Shown here: positions 42,210 to 50,924 of the stretch, piece by piece
How positions within the stretch are numbered: the stretch's first letter is position 1
How the letters are laid out: each line of letters opens with the position of its first letter
DNA from: Mesonia aestuariivivens
Lineage (GTDB): Bacteria; Bacteroidota; Bacteroidia; Flavobacteriales; Flavobacteriaceae
Assembly (NCBI RefSeq): GCF_019311235.1
Contig: NZ_JAHWDF010000003.1
Coordinates: forward strand, 62,001-126,000
Reading direction: 5' to 3'
DNA: 64,000 bases
Notes under the pieces: model-generated
What the model was told of the DNA's origin: nothing
Database searches by the model: none
What the model saw: the letters and a program-made list of their open reading frames with translations, nothing else
Made by a program: the position numbers and the translations under genes

Positions 42210-43664
42210 ATGCAACAATTACAAAATTATATTAATGGTGAATTGATCTCACCTCTTTCTTCAGAATGGATCGACAATTTCGATCCTTCAAAAGGAGAAG
42301 TTTACAGTCAAATTCCCAGAAGCAAAAAAGAAGATGTAGAACTCGCATTTGAAGCTGCAAAAAAAGCCTTCCCAGCATGGAGTAACACTACTTTAGAAGA
42401 ACGCAGCAAAGTACTTCTAAACATTGCGAGTTTACTTCAACAAAAATTAGTCGATTTTGCGAAAGCTGAATCTAAGGATAACGGGAAACCGCTTGCTTTA
42501 GCTTTGAATATCGATATTCCGCGAGCGGTTAGTAATTTTAAATTTTACGCACACGCACTCACTCAATTTGGTAGCGAAGCTCACGAAAGCGTAGGTAAAA
42601 ATACTATCAACTTTACACTTCGAAAACCTATTGGCGTTGTCGGCTGTATTTCACCTTGGAACCTGCCACTTTATCTTTTCTCTTGGAAAATTGCTCCTGC
42701 CCTAGCCGCAGGAAATTGCGTAATAGCAAAACCTAGCGAAATCACTCCGATGACAGCATACTTACTCAGTGAAGTTTGTATAGAAGCTGGTTTACCCAAT
42801 GGTGTTTTAAATATTGTGCACGGCTTAGGCAACGAAGTGGGGCAAGCCATTGTAGAACACCCACAAATTAAAGCAATCTCGTTTACTGGCGGTACCAAAA
42901 CTGGAGAACATTTAGCAAGAACCGCATCACCAATGTTTAAAAAACTTTCGTTAGAATTAGGTGGGAAAAATCCGAATTTAATTTTTGCCGATTGCGATTA
43001 TGATGAGATGCTTAAAACTACGGTAAGATCTTCTTTTGCTAACCAAGGACAAATTTGTTTATGTGGATCAAGAATTTTTGTGGAAGCATCAATTTACGAA
43101 AAATTTAAAGACGATTTTATTACTGAAACCAAAAAGTTGCAAGTTGGCGTTCCCAGTAAAGCTTCTTCAGATTTAGGGGCGGTAGTTTCCAAAGCACATA
43201 TGGAAAAGGTATTAAGTTATATCAATAATGCTGAAAAACAAGAAGCTAAAATTCTCACCGGAGGAAAACGAATTACTGTTAAAGATCATGAAAAAGGATA
43301 TTATTTAGAACCAACAATTATAGAAGTATCTTCCAACCGCTGCCAATTGAATCAAGAAGAAATATTTGGACCAGTGGTTACTATTATGCCATTTAAAAAT
43401 GAAGAAGAAGCTTTAGAACTGGCGAACGATGTTCACTACGGACTTTCAGCTACGGTTTGGACCAGTAATTTGGATCGTGCGATGCGACTAAGCAACACGT
43501 TAGAAGCTGGAATTGTTTGGGTGAATACTTGGTTAAACCGAGATTTACGTACACCATTTGGCGGCATAAAAGATAGCGGCGTTGGTCGTGAAGGAGGTTT
43601 TGAAGCTTTACGCTTTTTCACCGAACCTAAAAATGTATGTATTCAGTACAATGCTAGAAGCTAA
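42210..43664 (+). CDS. Aldehyde dehydrogenase, probably 2-aminomuconate-6-semialdehyde dehydrogenase
   Basis: A 484-residue NAD-dependent aldehyde dehydrogenase with GVVGCISPWNLPLYLFSWKIAPALAAGN, SFTGGTKTGEHLA, LELGGKNPNLIF, the catalytic loop NQGQICLCGSRIFVE and PFGGIKDSGVGREGG. Together with the neighbouring deaminase and ACMSD, the specific substrate is most likely 2-aminomuconate semialdehyde (AmnC/NbaE type). The start MQQLQNYING at 42210 fits the family; an upstream frame start would read through the spacer. TATATTTG at 42165-42172 may be a -7 box giving this gene its own promoter after abiH. Confidence 0.88.
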   Translation: MQQLQNYINGELISPLSSEWIDNFDPSKGEVYSQIPRSKKEDVELAFEAAKKAFPAWSNTTLEERSKVLLNIASLLQQKLVDFAKAESKDNGKPLALALNIDIPRAVSNFKFYAHALTQFGSEAHESVGKNTINFTLRKPIGVVGCISPWNLPLYLFSWKIAPALAAGNCVIAKPSEITPMTAYLLSEVCIEAGLPNGVLNIVHGLGNEVGQAIVEHPQIKAISFTGGTKTGEHLARTASPMFKKLSLELGGKNPNLIFADCDYDEMLKTTVRSSFANQGQICLCGSRIFVEASIYEKFKDDFITETKKLQVGVPSKASSDLGAVVSKAHMEKVLSYINNAEKQEAKILTGGKRITVKDHEKGYYLEPTIIEVSSNRCQLNQEEIFGPVVTIMPFKNEEEALELANDVHYGLSATVWTSNLDRAMRLSNTLEAGIVWVNTWLNRDLRTPFGGIKDSGVGREGGFEALRFFTEPKNVCIQYNARS

Positions 43665-43700
43665 AGTTGTAAAAATAAAAAACGAATAGAAAATATATCT

Positions 43701-44486
43701 ATGAATTTAAACTTAAAAAATAAAAACGCACTCATTTGTGGGGCAACAGGAGGCATCGGCAAAGCTTCTGCTTTAGCACTTGCAGCAGAAGGTGTAAACA
43801 TTACCTTAGTAGCCAGAAATGAAGAAAAACTAAAAAAAGTTTTAAAAGAATTAAACAACAATCAAGGGCAAACACATCATTACTTTGTTGCTGATTTTTC
43901 TAATCCAGAAACTTTAAAACAAAAAGTAGGAGAAGCTACTCAAACGAAAGCTTACCATATTCTATTGAATAATACTGGTGGTCCTCCAGGTGGTAAAATT
44001 TCTGAAGCAAAAACAGAAGAATTTCAAACTGCTTTCACGCAGCATTTAATTTGTAATCATATTCTAGTTCAAGCTTTATTGCCAGGTATGAAAAAACGCG
44101 GCTACGGTCGTGTAATTAATATAATTTCTACTTCGGTGAAACAACCTCTAGATGGTTTAGGTGTTTCTAATACTATTCGTGGTGCGGTTGCTAATTGGAG
44201 TAAAACCATGGCGAACGAACTTGGTGAATTTGGCATTACGGTAAACAATATTCTACCAGGTGCTACGGCTACGGGAAGACTAACAGGTATTATTAAGAAT
44301 AAAGCGAATAAAACTGGAAAAACAGAAGAAGAAGTAAGTCAAGCTATGCAAAGTGCAGTGCCTGCCAAGCGATTTGGACAACCAGAAGAGTTGGCAAATG
44401 CGGTTACCTTTTTAGCGAGTGAAGCTGCAAGTTACATTAACGGAATTAACGTTCCTGTAGATGGCGGAAGAACAAAAAGTTTGTAA
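43701..44486 (+). CDS. SDR-family oxidoreductase
   Basis: A 261-residue short-chain dehydrogenase: NALICGATGGIGKASALALAAEG (NAD(P) loop), LLNNTGGPPGG, IINIISTSVKQPLDGLGVSNTIRGAVANWSKTMANEL and the C-terminal FLASEAASYINGINVPVDGG. The usual active-site Tyr of YxxxK is not obvious: the segment reads LGVSNTIRGAVANW, so Tyr and Lys are both missing. This group of SDRs with TGGPP loops occurs in aromatic degradation clusters, and its role in the kynurenine route is unclear. Confidence 0.85.
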   Translation: MNLNLKNKNALICGATGGIGKASALALAAEGVNITLVARNEEKLKKVLKELNNNQGQTHHYFVADFSNPETLKQKVGEATQTKAYHILLNNTGGPPGGKISEAKTEEFQTAFTQHLICNHILVQALLPGMKKRGYGRVINIISTSVKQPLDGLGVSNTIRGAVANWSKTMANELGEFGITVNNILPGATATGRLTGIIKNKANKTGKTEEEVSQAMQSAVPAKRFGQPEELANAVTFLASEAASYINGINVPVDGGRTKSL

Positions 44487-44494
44487 TTTAGTTT

Positions 44495-44631
44495 GCGTGA
44501 GGGATAGCAGCGGCATCCTTTTTTATATGTCACTTCGAGCGGAGTCGAGAAGTTTTTAAACCTAAAAAAGATATAGCGAATAGCCCGGTTTTATAATTCT
44601 ATTTTTAACAAAATAGAATTATAAAACACGC
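44495..44631 (+). ncRNA. Structured RNA repeat, copy C
   Basis: Outer stem GCGTG/CACGC, then AGGGATAG, a stem CCTTTTTT/AAAAAAG whose loop carries the palindrome CTTCGAGCGGAGTCGAGAAG, GCGAATAGCCCG at 44576-44587, and a long hairpin TTTTATAATTCTATTTT / AAAATAGAATTATAAAA. It fills the gap between the SDR and ACMSD genes. The framework matches copies A and B. Confidence 0.65.
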
Positions 44632-44655
44632 CATAAACCAACCAACAACATAATC

Positions 44656-45738
44656 ATGAAAAAAAAATTACGTATCAACGGACACTCTCATTTACTGCCT
44701 TATCCAGAAGAAATTCCGCAGTTTATGAAAGATAAAGAAATTTTTTGGGTAGATGAAGAACGTAAATTTATGCTTCAAAAAAACTGGAGCAGACCGGTAA
44801 CTGATTCTAGTTTCTTCTTAAAAGAAAAGTTAGAATGGATGGAGCGTTTTAATATTGATCACGCCGTAGTTTTAAATCTCTCTCAGCTTTATGGTAATGG
44901 TTTAAGGGTTGAAGAAATGAAACAAGCGCTTCGATTTCAGAATGATTTTAATGCACGTGTGCAACACGATCACCCGACAAAATTTACGTGTGGTTTTGTG
45001 GTACATCCGGGCTTTGTGCGCGGCGCTTTATGGGAAATTGAACGTTGTGTAGAAGAGTTAGGGATGCGTTTATTATGTTTACCTACACATTATATGGATA
45101 GTATTGGTACTTGGCGTTGTATTTTTGATGAAGAAAATGAGCCTATTTTTGAAATGGCTAGTAAGTATAATCTTGCGGTAGAAATACATCCTTACGACGG
45201 GGAGAAGTTTATAAAATTAGAAAATACTTCTTGGCGGTTTCATCTTATTTGGATGCTTGCACAATGTGCCGATGCGTACCACTTTTTAACGCTAAATGGC
45301 TATCCTGATAAATATCCAAATATGCGAGTTTGTTTTGCGCACGGCGGACAGTTAGCGCAAATTAATTTAGGCCGAAGAATACAAGGTTTTGATGGAAGAC
45401 CCGATTTATTTGAAGGAAAAGTTCATCCTAGAAAATCTGTTGGTCATAAAAATATCTTTTTTGACACGCTCGTTCACGATACTGGCTCGATGAAGCTTTT
45501 AGTTGAAAACCAAAAACCACAACAAATTATTATGGGACTTGATGATCCCTACCCTTTAGGTGAAATGGAGAGTGCTCCGCAATCGTCATATCCTGGAAAA
45601 ATATTAGATTTGGCGAAAGAACGTAACATCATTACCGAAGATCAATATGACGATATTTGGGAAAATAACGTGATTAAATGGCTTTGTGGTGATGACGAAA
45701 AAGCGAAACAAGAACTCTTAACAAGAATTAAAGGCTAA
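44656..45738 (+). CDS. 2-amino-3-carboxymuconate-6-semialdehyde decarboxylase (ACMSD)-like amidohydrolase
   Basis: A metal-dependent amidohydrolase-fold decarboxylase: INGHSHLLP with the N-terminal metal-binding HxH, FTCGFVVHPGFVRGALWEIERCVEELGMRLLCLPTHY, LAVEIHPYDG, VCFAHGGQLAQI and IIMGLDDPYPLGEME with the catalytic Asp. ACMSD turns the ring-opened product of 3-hydroxyanthranilate into 2-aminomuconate semialdehyde. The 360-residue length is near the family's. It overlaps the methyltransferase start by one base. Confidence 0.88.
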   Translation: MKKKLRINGHSHLLPYPEEIPQFMKDKEIFWVDEERKFMLQKNWSRPVTDSSFFLKEKLEWMERFNIDHAVVLNLSQLYGNGLRVEEMKQALRFQNDFNARVQHDHPTKFTCGFVVHPGFVRGALWEIERCVEELGMRLLCLPTHYMDSIGTWRCIFDEENEPIFEMASKYNLAVEIHPYDGEKFIKLENTSWRFHLIWMLAQCADAYHFLTLNGYPDKYPNMRVCFAHGGQLAQINLGRRIQGFDGRPDLFEGKVHPRKSVGHKNIFFDTLVHDTGSMKLLVENQKPQQIIMGLDDPYPLGEMESAPQSSYPGKILDLAKERNIITEDQYDDIWENNVIKWLCGDDEKAKQELLTRIKG

Positions 45739-46379
45739 TGCATTTTTTACCAGAAGCTATCGATACCTACGCTGCAGAACATTCTCAAGCAGAACCTCAA
45801 CTTCTAGCGGAATTGAACCGAGAAACCCACCAAAAAGTACTACAACCCCGTATGCTTAGTGGTCATTTTCAAGGTAGAATTTTGAGTATGCTCTCTAAAT
45901 TAATAAGACCTCAGCATATTTTAGAAATTGGAACCTATACGGGCTATTCTGCTTTATGCTTGATGGAAGGTATTCAGCAAAATGGTAGTTTGCATACTAT
46001 TGATAAAAATGAAGAGCTGTATGACTTTCAGCGTAAATATTTTGATAAATCTGGTTGGGGTTCGCAAATGCATCAGCATGTTGGAAAAGCGCTAGATATA
46101 ATTCCGGAAATAGAAGAAAAATTTGACTTGGTATTTATTGATGCCGACAAAAAAAACTACCCCAACTATTTTGAAATTATTCTTCCTAAAATGAATACGG
46201 GAGGAATTATACTTTCTGACAATGTATTATGGAGTGGTAAAGTGGTGGAGGAATTAAAAAAAGGGGATAAAGACACCAAAGTTTTATTAGCCTACAATAA
46301 ACAATTAGCCAGTGATAAGCGGGTAGAAACCGTTTTATTTCCTATTCGTGATGGATTGACAGTGACTAGGGTTTTATAA
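45738..46379 (+). CDS. O-methyltransferase, catechol-OMT-like
   Basis: A 213-residue class I SAM methyltransferase of the caffeoyl-CoA/catechol type: PQHILEIGTYTGYSALCLMEG (SAM loop), LHTIDKNEEL, DLVFIDADKKNYPNYFEIILPKMNTGGIILSDNVLWSGKVV with the metal-binding Asp and Asn. The 1-base overlap with ACMSD couples it to the kynurenine genes, but its substrate is unknown. Its 3' end overlaps the convergent PAP2 gene by 6 bases. Confidence 0.85.
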   Translation: MHFLPEAIDTYAAEHSQAEPQLLAELNRETHQKVLQPRMLSGHFQGRILSMLSKLIRPQHILEIGTYTGYSALCLMEGIQQNGSLHTIDKNEELYDFQRKYFDKSGWGSQMHQHVGKALDIIPEIEEKFDLVFIDADKKNYPNYFEIILPKMNTGGIILSDNVLWSGKVVEELKKGDKDTKVLLAYNKQLASDKRVETVLFPIRDGLTVTRVL

Positions 46380-46943
46380 ATCTTTAAAACTATTTTTTGC
46401 CAAGACTTTAAGACAGACTAGGTAACAAAAATAAGCTATTATCACTCCTAGCAATGCTCCTGCAGCCAAATCTAAAGGATAGTGTACACCTACATAAACC
46501 CTACTGGTCGCAAATAAAATAGGCCATATATAAAAAATGTAAATCCATTTAAAACGATGCCTTAACATCAAAACAATAAAAGTTGTAATTGCCATAGAGG
46601 TAGATGTATGACCCGAAACAAAACTATAATAAGTTGGCTCCTGAAGAATACGAATTACTTCTTTTAAACTTTCTACATTATTGGGTCTTGCCCTTGCGAC
46701 TGTTGCTTTTATAATTCGTGTAAGACCGAAAGTGAGCAAGAAGCTAATCAAAAAAAATGCGGTAACAACTAAAGCTTTTTTGAACTTATAAACAACAAAA
46801 ATAAGAATGAACATGATGATGTATAACGGGATCCAAGTTTCTTCTTGAGTTACAAAAATCCAAAAAGAATCGAGACCTTCTATACCTAAGCCGTTTAAAT
46901 AAACAAACAACTCGCGATCCCATTCTTTTAATTGCTCAAACAT
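46374..46943 (-). CDS. PAP2-family membrane phosphatase
   Basis: Five or six membrane segments carry the three PAP2 phosphatase motifs: KATVARARP (a K-x6-RP variant), YSFVSGHTSTSMA (PSGH variant) and SRVYVGVHYPLDLAAG (SR-x5-H-x3-D). Such enzymes hydrolyse undecaprenyl-pyrophosphate or lipid phosphates at the membrane. The motif residues are intact. It overlaps the O-methyltransferase gene at the 3' ends and starts 8 bases after tatA. Confidence 0.88.
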   Translation of the reverse strand: MFEQLKEWDRELFVYLNGLGIEGLDSFWIFVTQEETWIPLYIIMFILIFVVYKFKKALVVTAFFLISFLLTFGLTRIIKATVARARPNNVESLKEVIRILQEPTYYSFVSGHTSTSMAITTFIVLMLRHRFKWIYIFYIWPILFATSRVYVGVHYPLDLAAGALLGVIIAYFCYLVCLKVLAKNSFKDL

Positions 46944-46951
46944 TTAAAATC

Positions 46952-47230
46952 TTATTTCTTTCTACTGATAGAACCAGTAATTTCTTCAATATCATCTTTC
47001 ACCTTATCAATTTCTTTTTTAATATTTTCACCCCCAGAACCGTCTAAGTGTTTTTCGGCACTATTGGTGATTTCAGATTTAATATCGTTGGTTGCATCTT
47101 TAAGAGTACGCATTCCTTTCCCTAAACCTCTAGCGATTTCTGGTATTTTATCGGCACCAAAAACCATCACTAAGATAAACATAATGAAAGCTATTTCGCC
47201 ACCGCTAATAAAAAATGGTATTGTGAACAT
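46952..47230 (-). CDS. tatA: Twin-arginine translocase subunit TatA/TatE
   Basis: One N-terminal membrane helix (IAFIMFILVMVFGADKIPEI) is followed by an amphipathic helix beginning ARGLGKGMRTLKDATNDIKSEI and a charged tail. The FGxxKIPE hinge is the family signature. The 92-residue length suits TatA. No tatC is seen in this window. Confidence 0.9.
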   Translation of the reverse strand: MFTIPFFISGGEIAFIMFILVMVFGADKIPEIARGLGKGMRTLKDATNDIKSEITNSAEKHLDGSGGENIKKEIDKVKDDIEEITGSISRKK

Positions 47231-47259
47231 AATACAAATATATAGATCAAAAGTAGTAT

Positions 47260-47290
47260 AAAAAAAGCTGACTCGTTAAAGTCAGCTTAA
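47260..47290 (-). terminator. Terminator of the M1 peptidase unit
   Basis: On the minus strand AAGCTGACT pairs with AGTCAGCTT and is followed by a T run (the A run at 47260-47266 on the plus strand). It lies just downstream of the peptidase stop. Confidence 0.8.
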
Positions 47291-47310
47291 ATTTAATTCG
47301 ATATTTTGCT

Positions 47311-49623
47311 TTATCCTTTTGTTTGTTTCTCTTTAAATTTCTCAAACTCATTAGGCTCTTCTTTTCTAGGCCAAGAATTGTTTTCTATATTTACATCCGC
47401 AGTTTCTAAATCTGGATCTACTACCACACTTTCTAATTCTTTATTCGTTGCTAATACTCTACTTACCTCGTTATCATTTTTTCTCCAAATTTGTGGTGGG
47501 TAGGTTACTCTTTCTGATGAACCATCTTTATACTTATATTCTACAATTAATGGCATCACTAAACCTCCTGGCTTATTAAAAGTAATTTGGTAGAAATGTT
47601 GAGGGACTTCCATTGTTCTTCTTTCTTGATTATTAAAGTTATCCATCATATATTCGTTTAACGTAACAGCATTTTCTAATGGAGATTTATCTTTTAAATC
47701 TTCTGTAAATTCATCGCTAGACTCTTCTACCACGTAAACTGCAGAAATTGTACTTGGATCTTCGACTCCATAGCGTTTCAACATTTCTTTTCCTTCTTTA
47801 GTTGGGTTATCGGTTACAAAATAAGACTTCACATCTGCAACTCCTATATCTACATAATCTGTGGTGTAAAACCAACCTCTCCAATACCAATCTAAATCTA
47901 CACCAGAAGCATCTTCCATCGTTCTAAAAAAATCTTCAGGTGTTGGGTGTTTAAACATCCACCTTTTAGCATAGGTTGCAAAAGCATAATCGAACAACTC
48001 TTTTCCCATTACCGTTTCTCTAAGAATATTTAAGGCGGTGGCAGGTTTACCGTAAGCATTATTACCTAATTGGTATACATTTTCTGGATTACTCATAATA
48101 GGAGTAATATATTGCTGATCTCCTTTCATGTAACTAGTAATTTTAGTAGGCTCTCCACGACGAGAAGGATATTTGTCTAAAGGCGCAATCGCTTCTGGAT
48201 ATTTTTTTCCGAATTCTTGTTCTGCCATATATTCTACAAAACTATTTAAGCCTTCGTCCATCCAGCCCCACTGGCGCTCATCACTATTTACAATCATTGG
48301 GAAAAAGTTGTGACCAACTTCATGTATAATTACACTAATCATCCCAAATTTAGTTCTATCTGTATATGTTCCATCAGGATTAGGTCTCCCGTAATTCCAG
48401 CAAATCATAGGATATTCCATCCCTTGATTTTTAGCATGAACAGAAATTGCTTTATGGTACGGATAATCAAACGTATGTGCACTATAAGACTTTAACGTAT
48501 GTGCTACAGCTTTTGTTGAATATTCTTCCCAAAGTGGGTTTCCTTCTTTTGGATATAAAGAAACTGCCATTACATTTTTACCGCCAACGTTAACCGCCTG
48601 CATATCCCAAATGTATTTTCTTGAAGTTGTAAATGCAAAATCTCTAACCATTTCTGCTTCAAACTCCCAAGTCTTGGTCTTGATAGAAAATCCTTTTTCA
48701 GCTTTCTCAGCTTCTTCTTGAGTAACAATCAATACTGGATCATCAAAAGATTCTTTCGCTCTCTCGTAACGACTCATCATCTTTTTCGAAAAAACTTTAT
48801 TTCTATTTTGTAATTTCCCCGTGGCATCTAAAATATGATCAGCGGGAACAGTAATTTTCACTTTATAGTTTCCAAAGGGTAAAGCAAACTCTCCGCTTCC
48901 CCAAAATTGATAATTTTGCCAACCTTCAACATCATTATAAACAGCCATTCTAGGAAAAAACTGCGCTATAACGTAAGCATAGTTTCCATCTTCAGGAAAA
49001 TATTCATAACCTGAGCGACCTCTATTCACCACATGGTCATTAATATTATACCACCATTTAATTGAAAATTCGAAATCATCTCCCGACTCTAATGTTTCTG
49101 GAAGATCTATACGCATCATGGTTTGATTAATAGTATATTTTAAATTATCTCCATTTTGAGTAACTTTTTCAATATTAAAACCGCCATCAAAAGGTTCTTC
49201 AACATATTCTGACACAAAACGTCCTGGCTGGTTTACAGGACTTATGCTGTTGCCATTTCTTAAAGAAGATTTACTGTCTTTAGCTCTTACATTTTGATCT
49301 AATTGAACCCACAAATAAGTTAAAGGATCTGGTGAATTATTGGTGTAAGTAATCGTTTCTTCACCATATAACTTTTGATTTTTATCATCTAAAGTAACCT
49401 CCATATCATAATCTGCTGTGTTTTGATAGTATGCAGACCCAGGAGCTCCAGATGCTGTTCTGTATTGATTGGGAGTAGAGAACTCTTGATAGAGTTGCTT
49501 AAATTTATTTTGATTAATATGCCCCGACTGAGGCTCTTTTTCATTTTGTTCTTCTTCTTGAGCTATTGCTAGCAACGAAAAAAAAGCAAAAATAAAAGTA
49601 AATAAGAACTTCACTTTTTTCAT
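47311..49623 (-). CDS. M1-family metallopeptidase
   Basis: A signal peptide (FTFIFAFFSLLAIAQ) precedes a 770-residue gluzincin aminopeptidase. The zinc motif is HEVGH followed after 18 residues by Glu (WMDEGLNSF), that is HExxH-x18-E. GMEYPMI before it resembles the exopeptidase G-x-M-E-N motif, with Glu and aromatic changes. The C-terminal third is a beta and helical domain. Exported enzymes of this type degrade peptides in the periplasm or outside. It is followed by a terminator. Confidence 0.9.
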   Translation of the reverse strand: MKKVKFLFTFIFAFFSLLAIAQEEEQNEKEPQSGHINQNKFKQLYQEFSTPNQYRTASGAPGSAYYQNTADYDMEVTLDDKNQKLYGEETITYTNNSPDPLTYLWVQLDQNVRAKDSKSSLRNGNSISPVNQPGRFVSEYVEEPFDGGFNIEKVTQNGDNLKYTINQTMMRIDLPETLESGDDFEFSIKWWYNINDHVVNRGRSGYEYFPEDGNYAYVIAQFFPRMAVYNDVEGWQNYQFWGSGEFALPFGNYKVKITVPADHILDATGKLQNRNKVFSKKMMSRYERAKESFDDPVLIVTQEEAEKAEKGFSIKTKTWEFEAEMVRDFAFTTSRKYIWDMQAVNVGGKNVMAVSLYPKEGNPLWEEYSTKAVAHTLKSYSAHTFDYPYHKAISVHAKNQGMEYPMICWNYGRPNPDGTYTDRTKFGMISVIIHEVGHNFFPMIVNSDERQWGWMDEGLNSFVEYMAEQEFGKKYPEAIAPLDKYPSRRGEPTKITSYMKGDQQYITPIMSNPENVYQLGNNAYGKPATALNILRETVMGKELFDYAFATYAKRWMFKHPTPEDFFRTMEDASGVDLDWYWRGWFYTTDYVDIGVADVKSYFVTDNPTKEGKEMLKRYGVEDPSTISAVYVVEESSDEFTEDLKDKSPLENAVTLNEYMMDNFNNQERRTMEVPQHFYQITFNKPGGLVMPLIVEYKYKDGSSERVTYPPQIWRKNDNEVSRVLATNKELESVVVDPDLETADVNIENNSWPRKEEPNEFEKFKEKQTKG

Positions 49624-49649
49624 TATATATTGAATTTTAAATTAGTGTA

Positions 49650-50156
49650 TTAAAATTTTATTGTTCCTTTAGATTTATCTTTCATTAACATTAAACTTTC
49701 TGTATTTCCATCTTTTTTAAAATGAATTAAGTTTTTTTGATCTTCAAATAAATCCGTAAGAATTAGATTTTTGATAGTTACTTGGTTAAATTCTTTAACC
49801 TTAATCGCCTCAAAATAACAAATTATCAAGTCATCTTCATAGCGTTTACCTATAAATTTTAAAGACATTTGTTTATTTTGAATAAGAATTTTTAACTTAT
49901 CTTCAAAATATTTAGAAATATAAGTGTTGGTTTGAGCGTTGTTTTCACCTCTAATTAATTCTACATTTTCATCATAACGTGTTTTTAGAAGTTTTTCAAA
50001 ATCGTCTACAAAAAGCCTACTTATAATTTGAAGCGTTTCTTTTTCTTCTACATATTCTATTTCGGTTACACTCATATAATATTTATGAGCAGCTGAAGTG
50101 AAGCCCGATAATGAGATGAAACAAATGAACAATATAACGAATCTGTCGATTTTCAT
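49650..50156 (-). CDS. DUF6702 family exported protein
   Basis: A signal peptide (FVILFICFISLSGFTSA) is followed by HKYYMSVTEIEYVEEKETLQIISRLFVDDFEKLLKTRY, the pattern of the flavobacterial DUF6702 family. The mature domain is all-beta with about 145 residues. The function is unknown. It lies 26 bases upstream of the M1 peptidase gene and directly after the three regulatory-domain paralogues, so the five genes may be one operon. Confidence 0.8.
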   Translation of the reverse strand: MKIDRFVILFICFISLSGFTSAAHKYYMSVTEIEYVEEKETLQIISRLFVDDFEKLLKTRYDENVELIRGENNAQTNTYISKYFEDKLKILIQNKQMSLKFIGKRYEDDLIICYFEAIKVKEFNQVTIKNLILTDLFEDQKNLIHFKKDGNTESLMLMKDKSKGTIKF

Positions 50157-50924
50157 TTATTCTAATTTTTTAAGATCTTTATAAGAAACTGCTTTTTCTT
50201 GAAAAAACTCAGATAATTTAAAGGTGTTTTCTTTTTGGACTAGTAAATTTCTAAAAGGTTTAAAATTTACACAATAATATAAATAGTCTTCCACATAATC
50301 TTCTGGGATGTTAAGCTGTATTACAAAAAATTCTAACGGACGAGAATTATAGGCTTTTATCATTAGGTTTCGCTGTATTTCATAATCTCGCTGTCGATAA
50401 ACCATTGCCAATCTTCCAGAAATAGCATTAATGATGGGATCTAAAGGTATAATTCCGTTTCCGGTACTTGCGGTGTAAATTCTTCTTTGAGCAGTTGTTG
50501 GTTTAGGTTTAGAATTAACAGGTAAACCGTACTTTTTAGGGTTGAAAAACGGAAGGGTTTCTATATGATTCGTATCTTTATTAAGATCTCCGGTTAGATC
50601 AATATCAGTAATATTTACTTCATCTAATTGATTCACCAATAGGAATAAATAAATACTATTATTGTCGCTTTGAAGCATTTTTAAAGTAACTGTAATTTGA
50701 TAAGGTTCATATTGAACTGAAGAAAAAATTAATCTATCACCTACATTGGCATCAATTACAAATTTCCCATTTTTAGCATTTACCGTTCCTATTTCTTGAG
50801 TAAAATTAACGATGTTTATTTGCGTAAAAGCGATAGAATCTGCTAATATTTTTCCTCTTAATTGCGACTGAGAGCATAATAAAAAGCTTATCAAAAAAAG
50901 AGGAATTAAAAAATAGTAACGCAT
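50157..50924 (-). CDS. Carboxypeptidase-like regulatory-domain protein, paralogue 3
   Basis: A signal peptide (YYFLIPLFLISFLLCSQ) precedes a domain like those at the N-terminus of TonB receptors: LRGKILADSIAFTQINIVNFTQEIGTVNAKNGKFVIDANVGDRLIFSSVQYEP. The remaining 170 residues share DLTGDLNKD, FFNPKKYGLP, TAQRRIYTA and DYLYYCVNFKPF with the next two upstream genes. ATG at 50924 overlaps the preceding stop (TAATG); an ATG at 50933 is also in frame. The function is unknown. Confidence 0.75.
   Translation of the reverse strand: MRYYFLIPLFLISFLLCSQSQLRGKILADSIAFTQINIVNFTQEIGTVNAKNGKFVIDANVGDRLIFSSVQYEPYQITVTLKMLQSDNNSIYLFLLVNQLDEVNITDIDLTGDLNKDTNHIETLPFFNPKKYGLPVNSKPKPTTAQRRIYTASTGNGIIPLDPIINAISGRLAMVYRQRDYEIQRNLMIKAYNSRPLEFFVIQLNIPEDYVEDYLYYCVNFKPFRNLLVQKENTFKLSEFFQEKAVSYKDLKKLE

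Noticed and set aside
40369-43664. A phage or defence island around abiH
   Set aside because: No integrase, restriction genes, tRNA junction or flanking repeats are visible; abiH stands alone.
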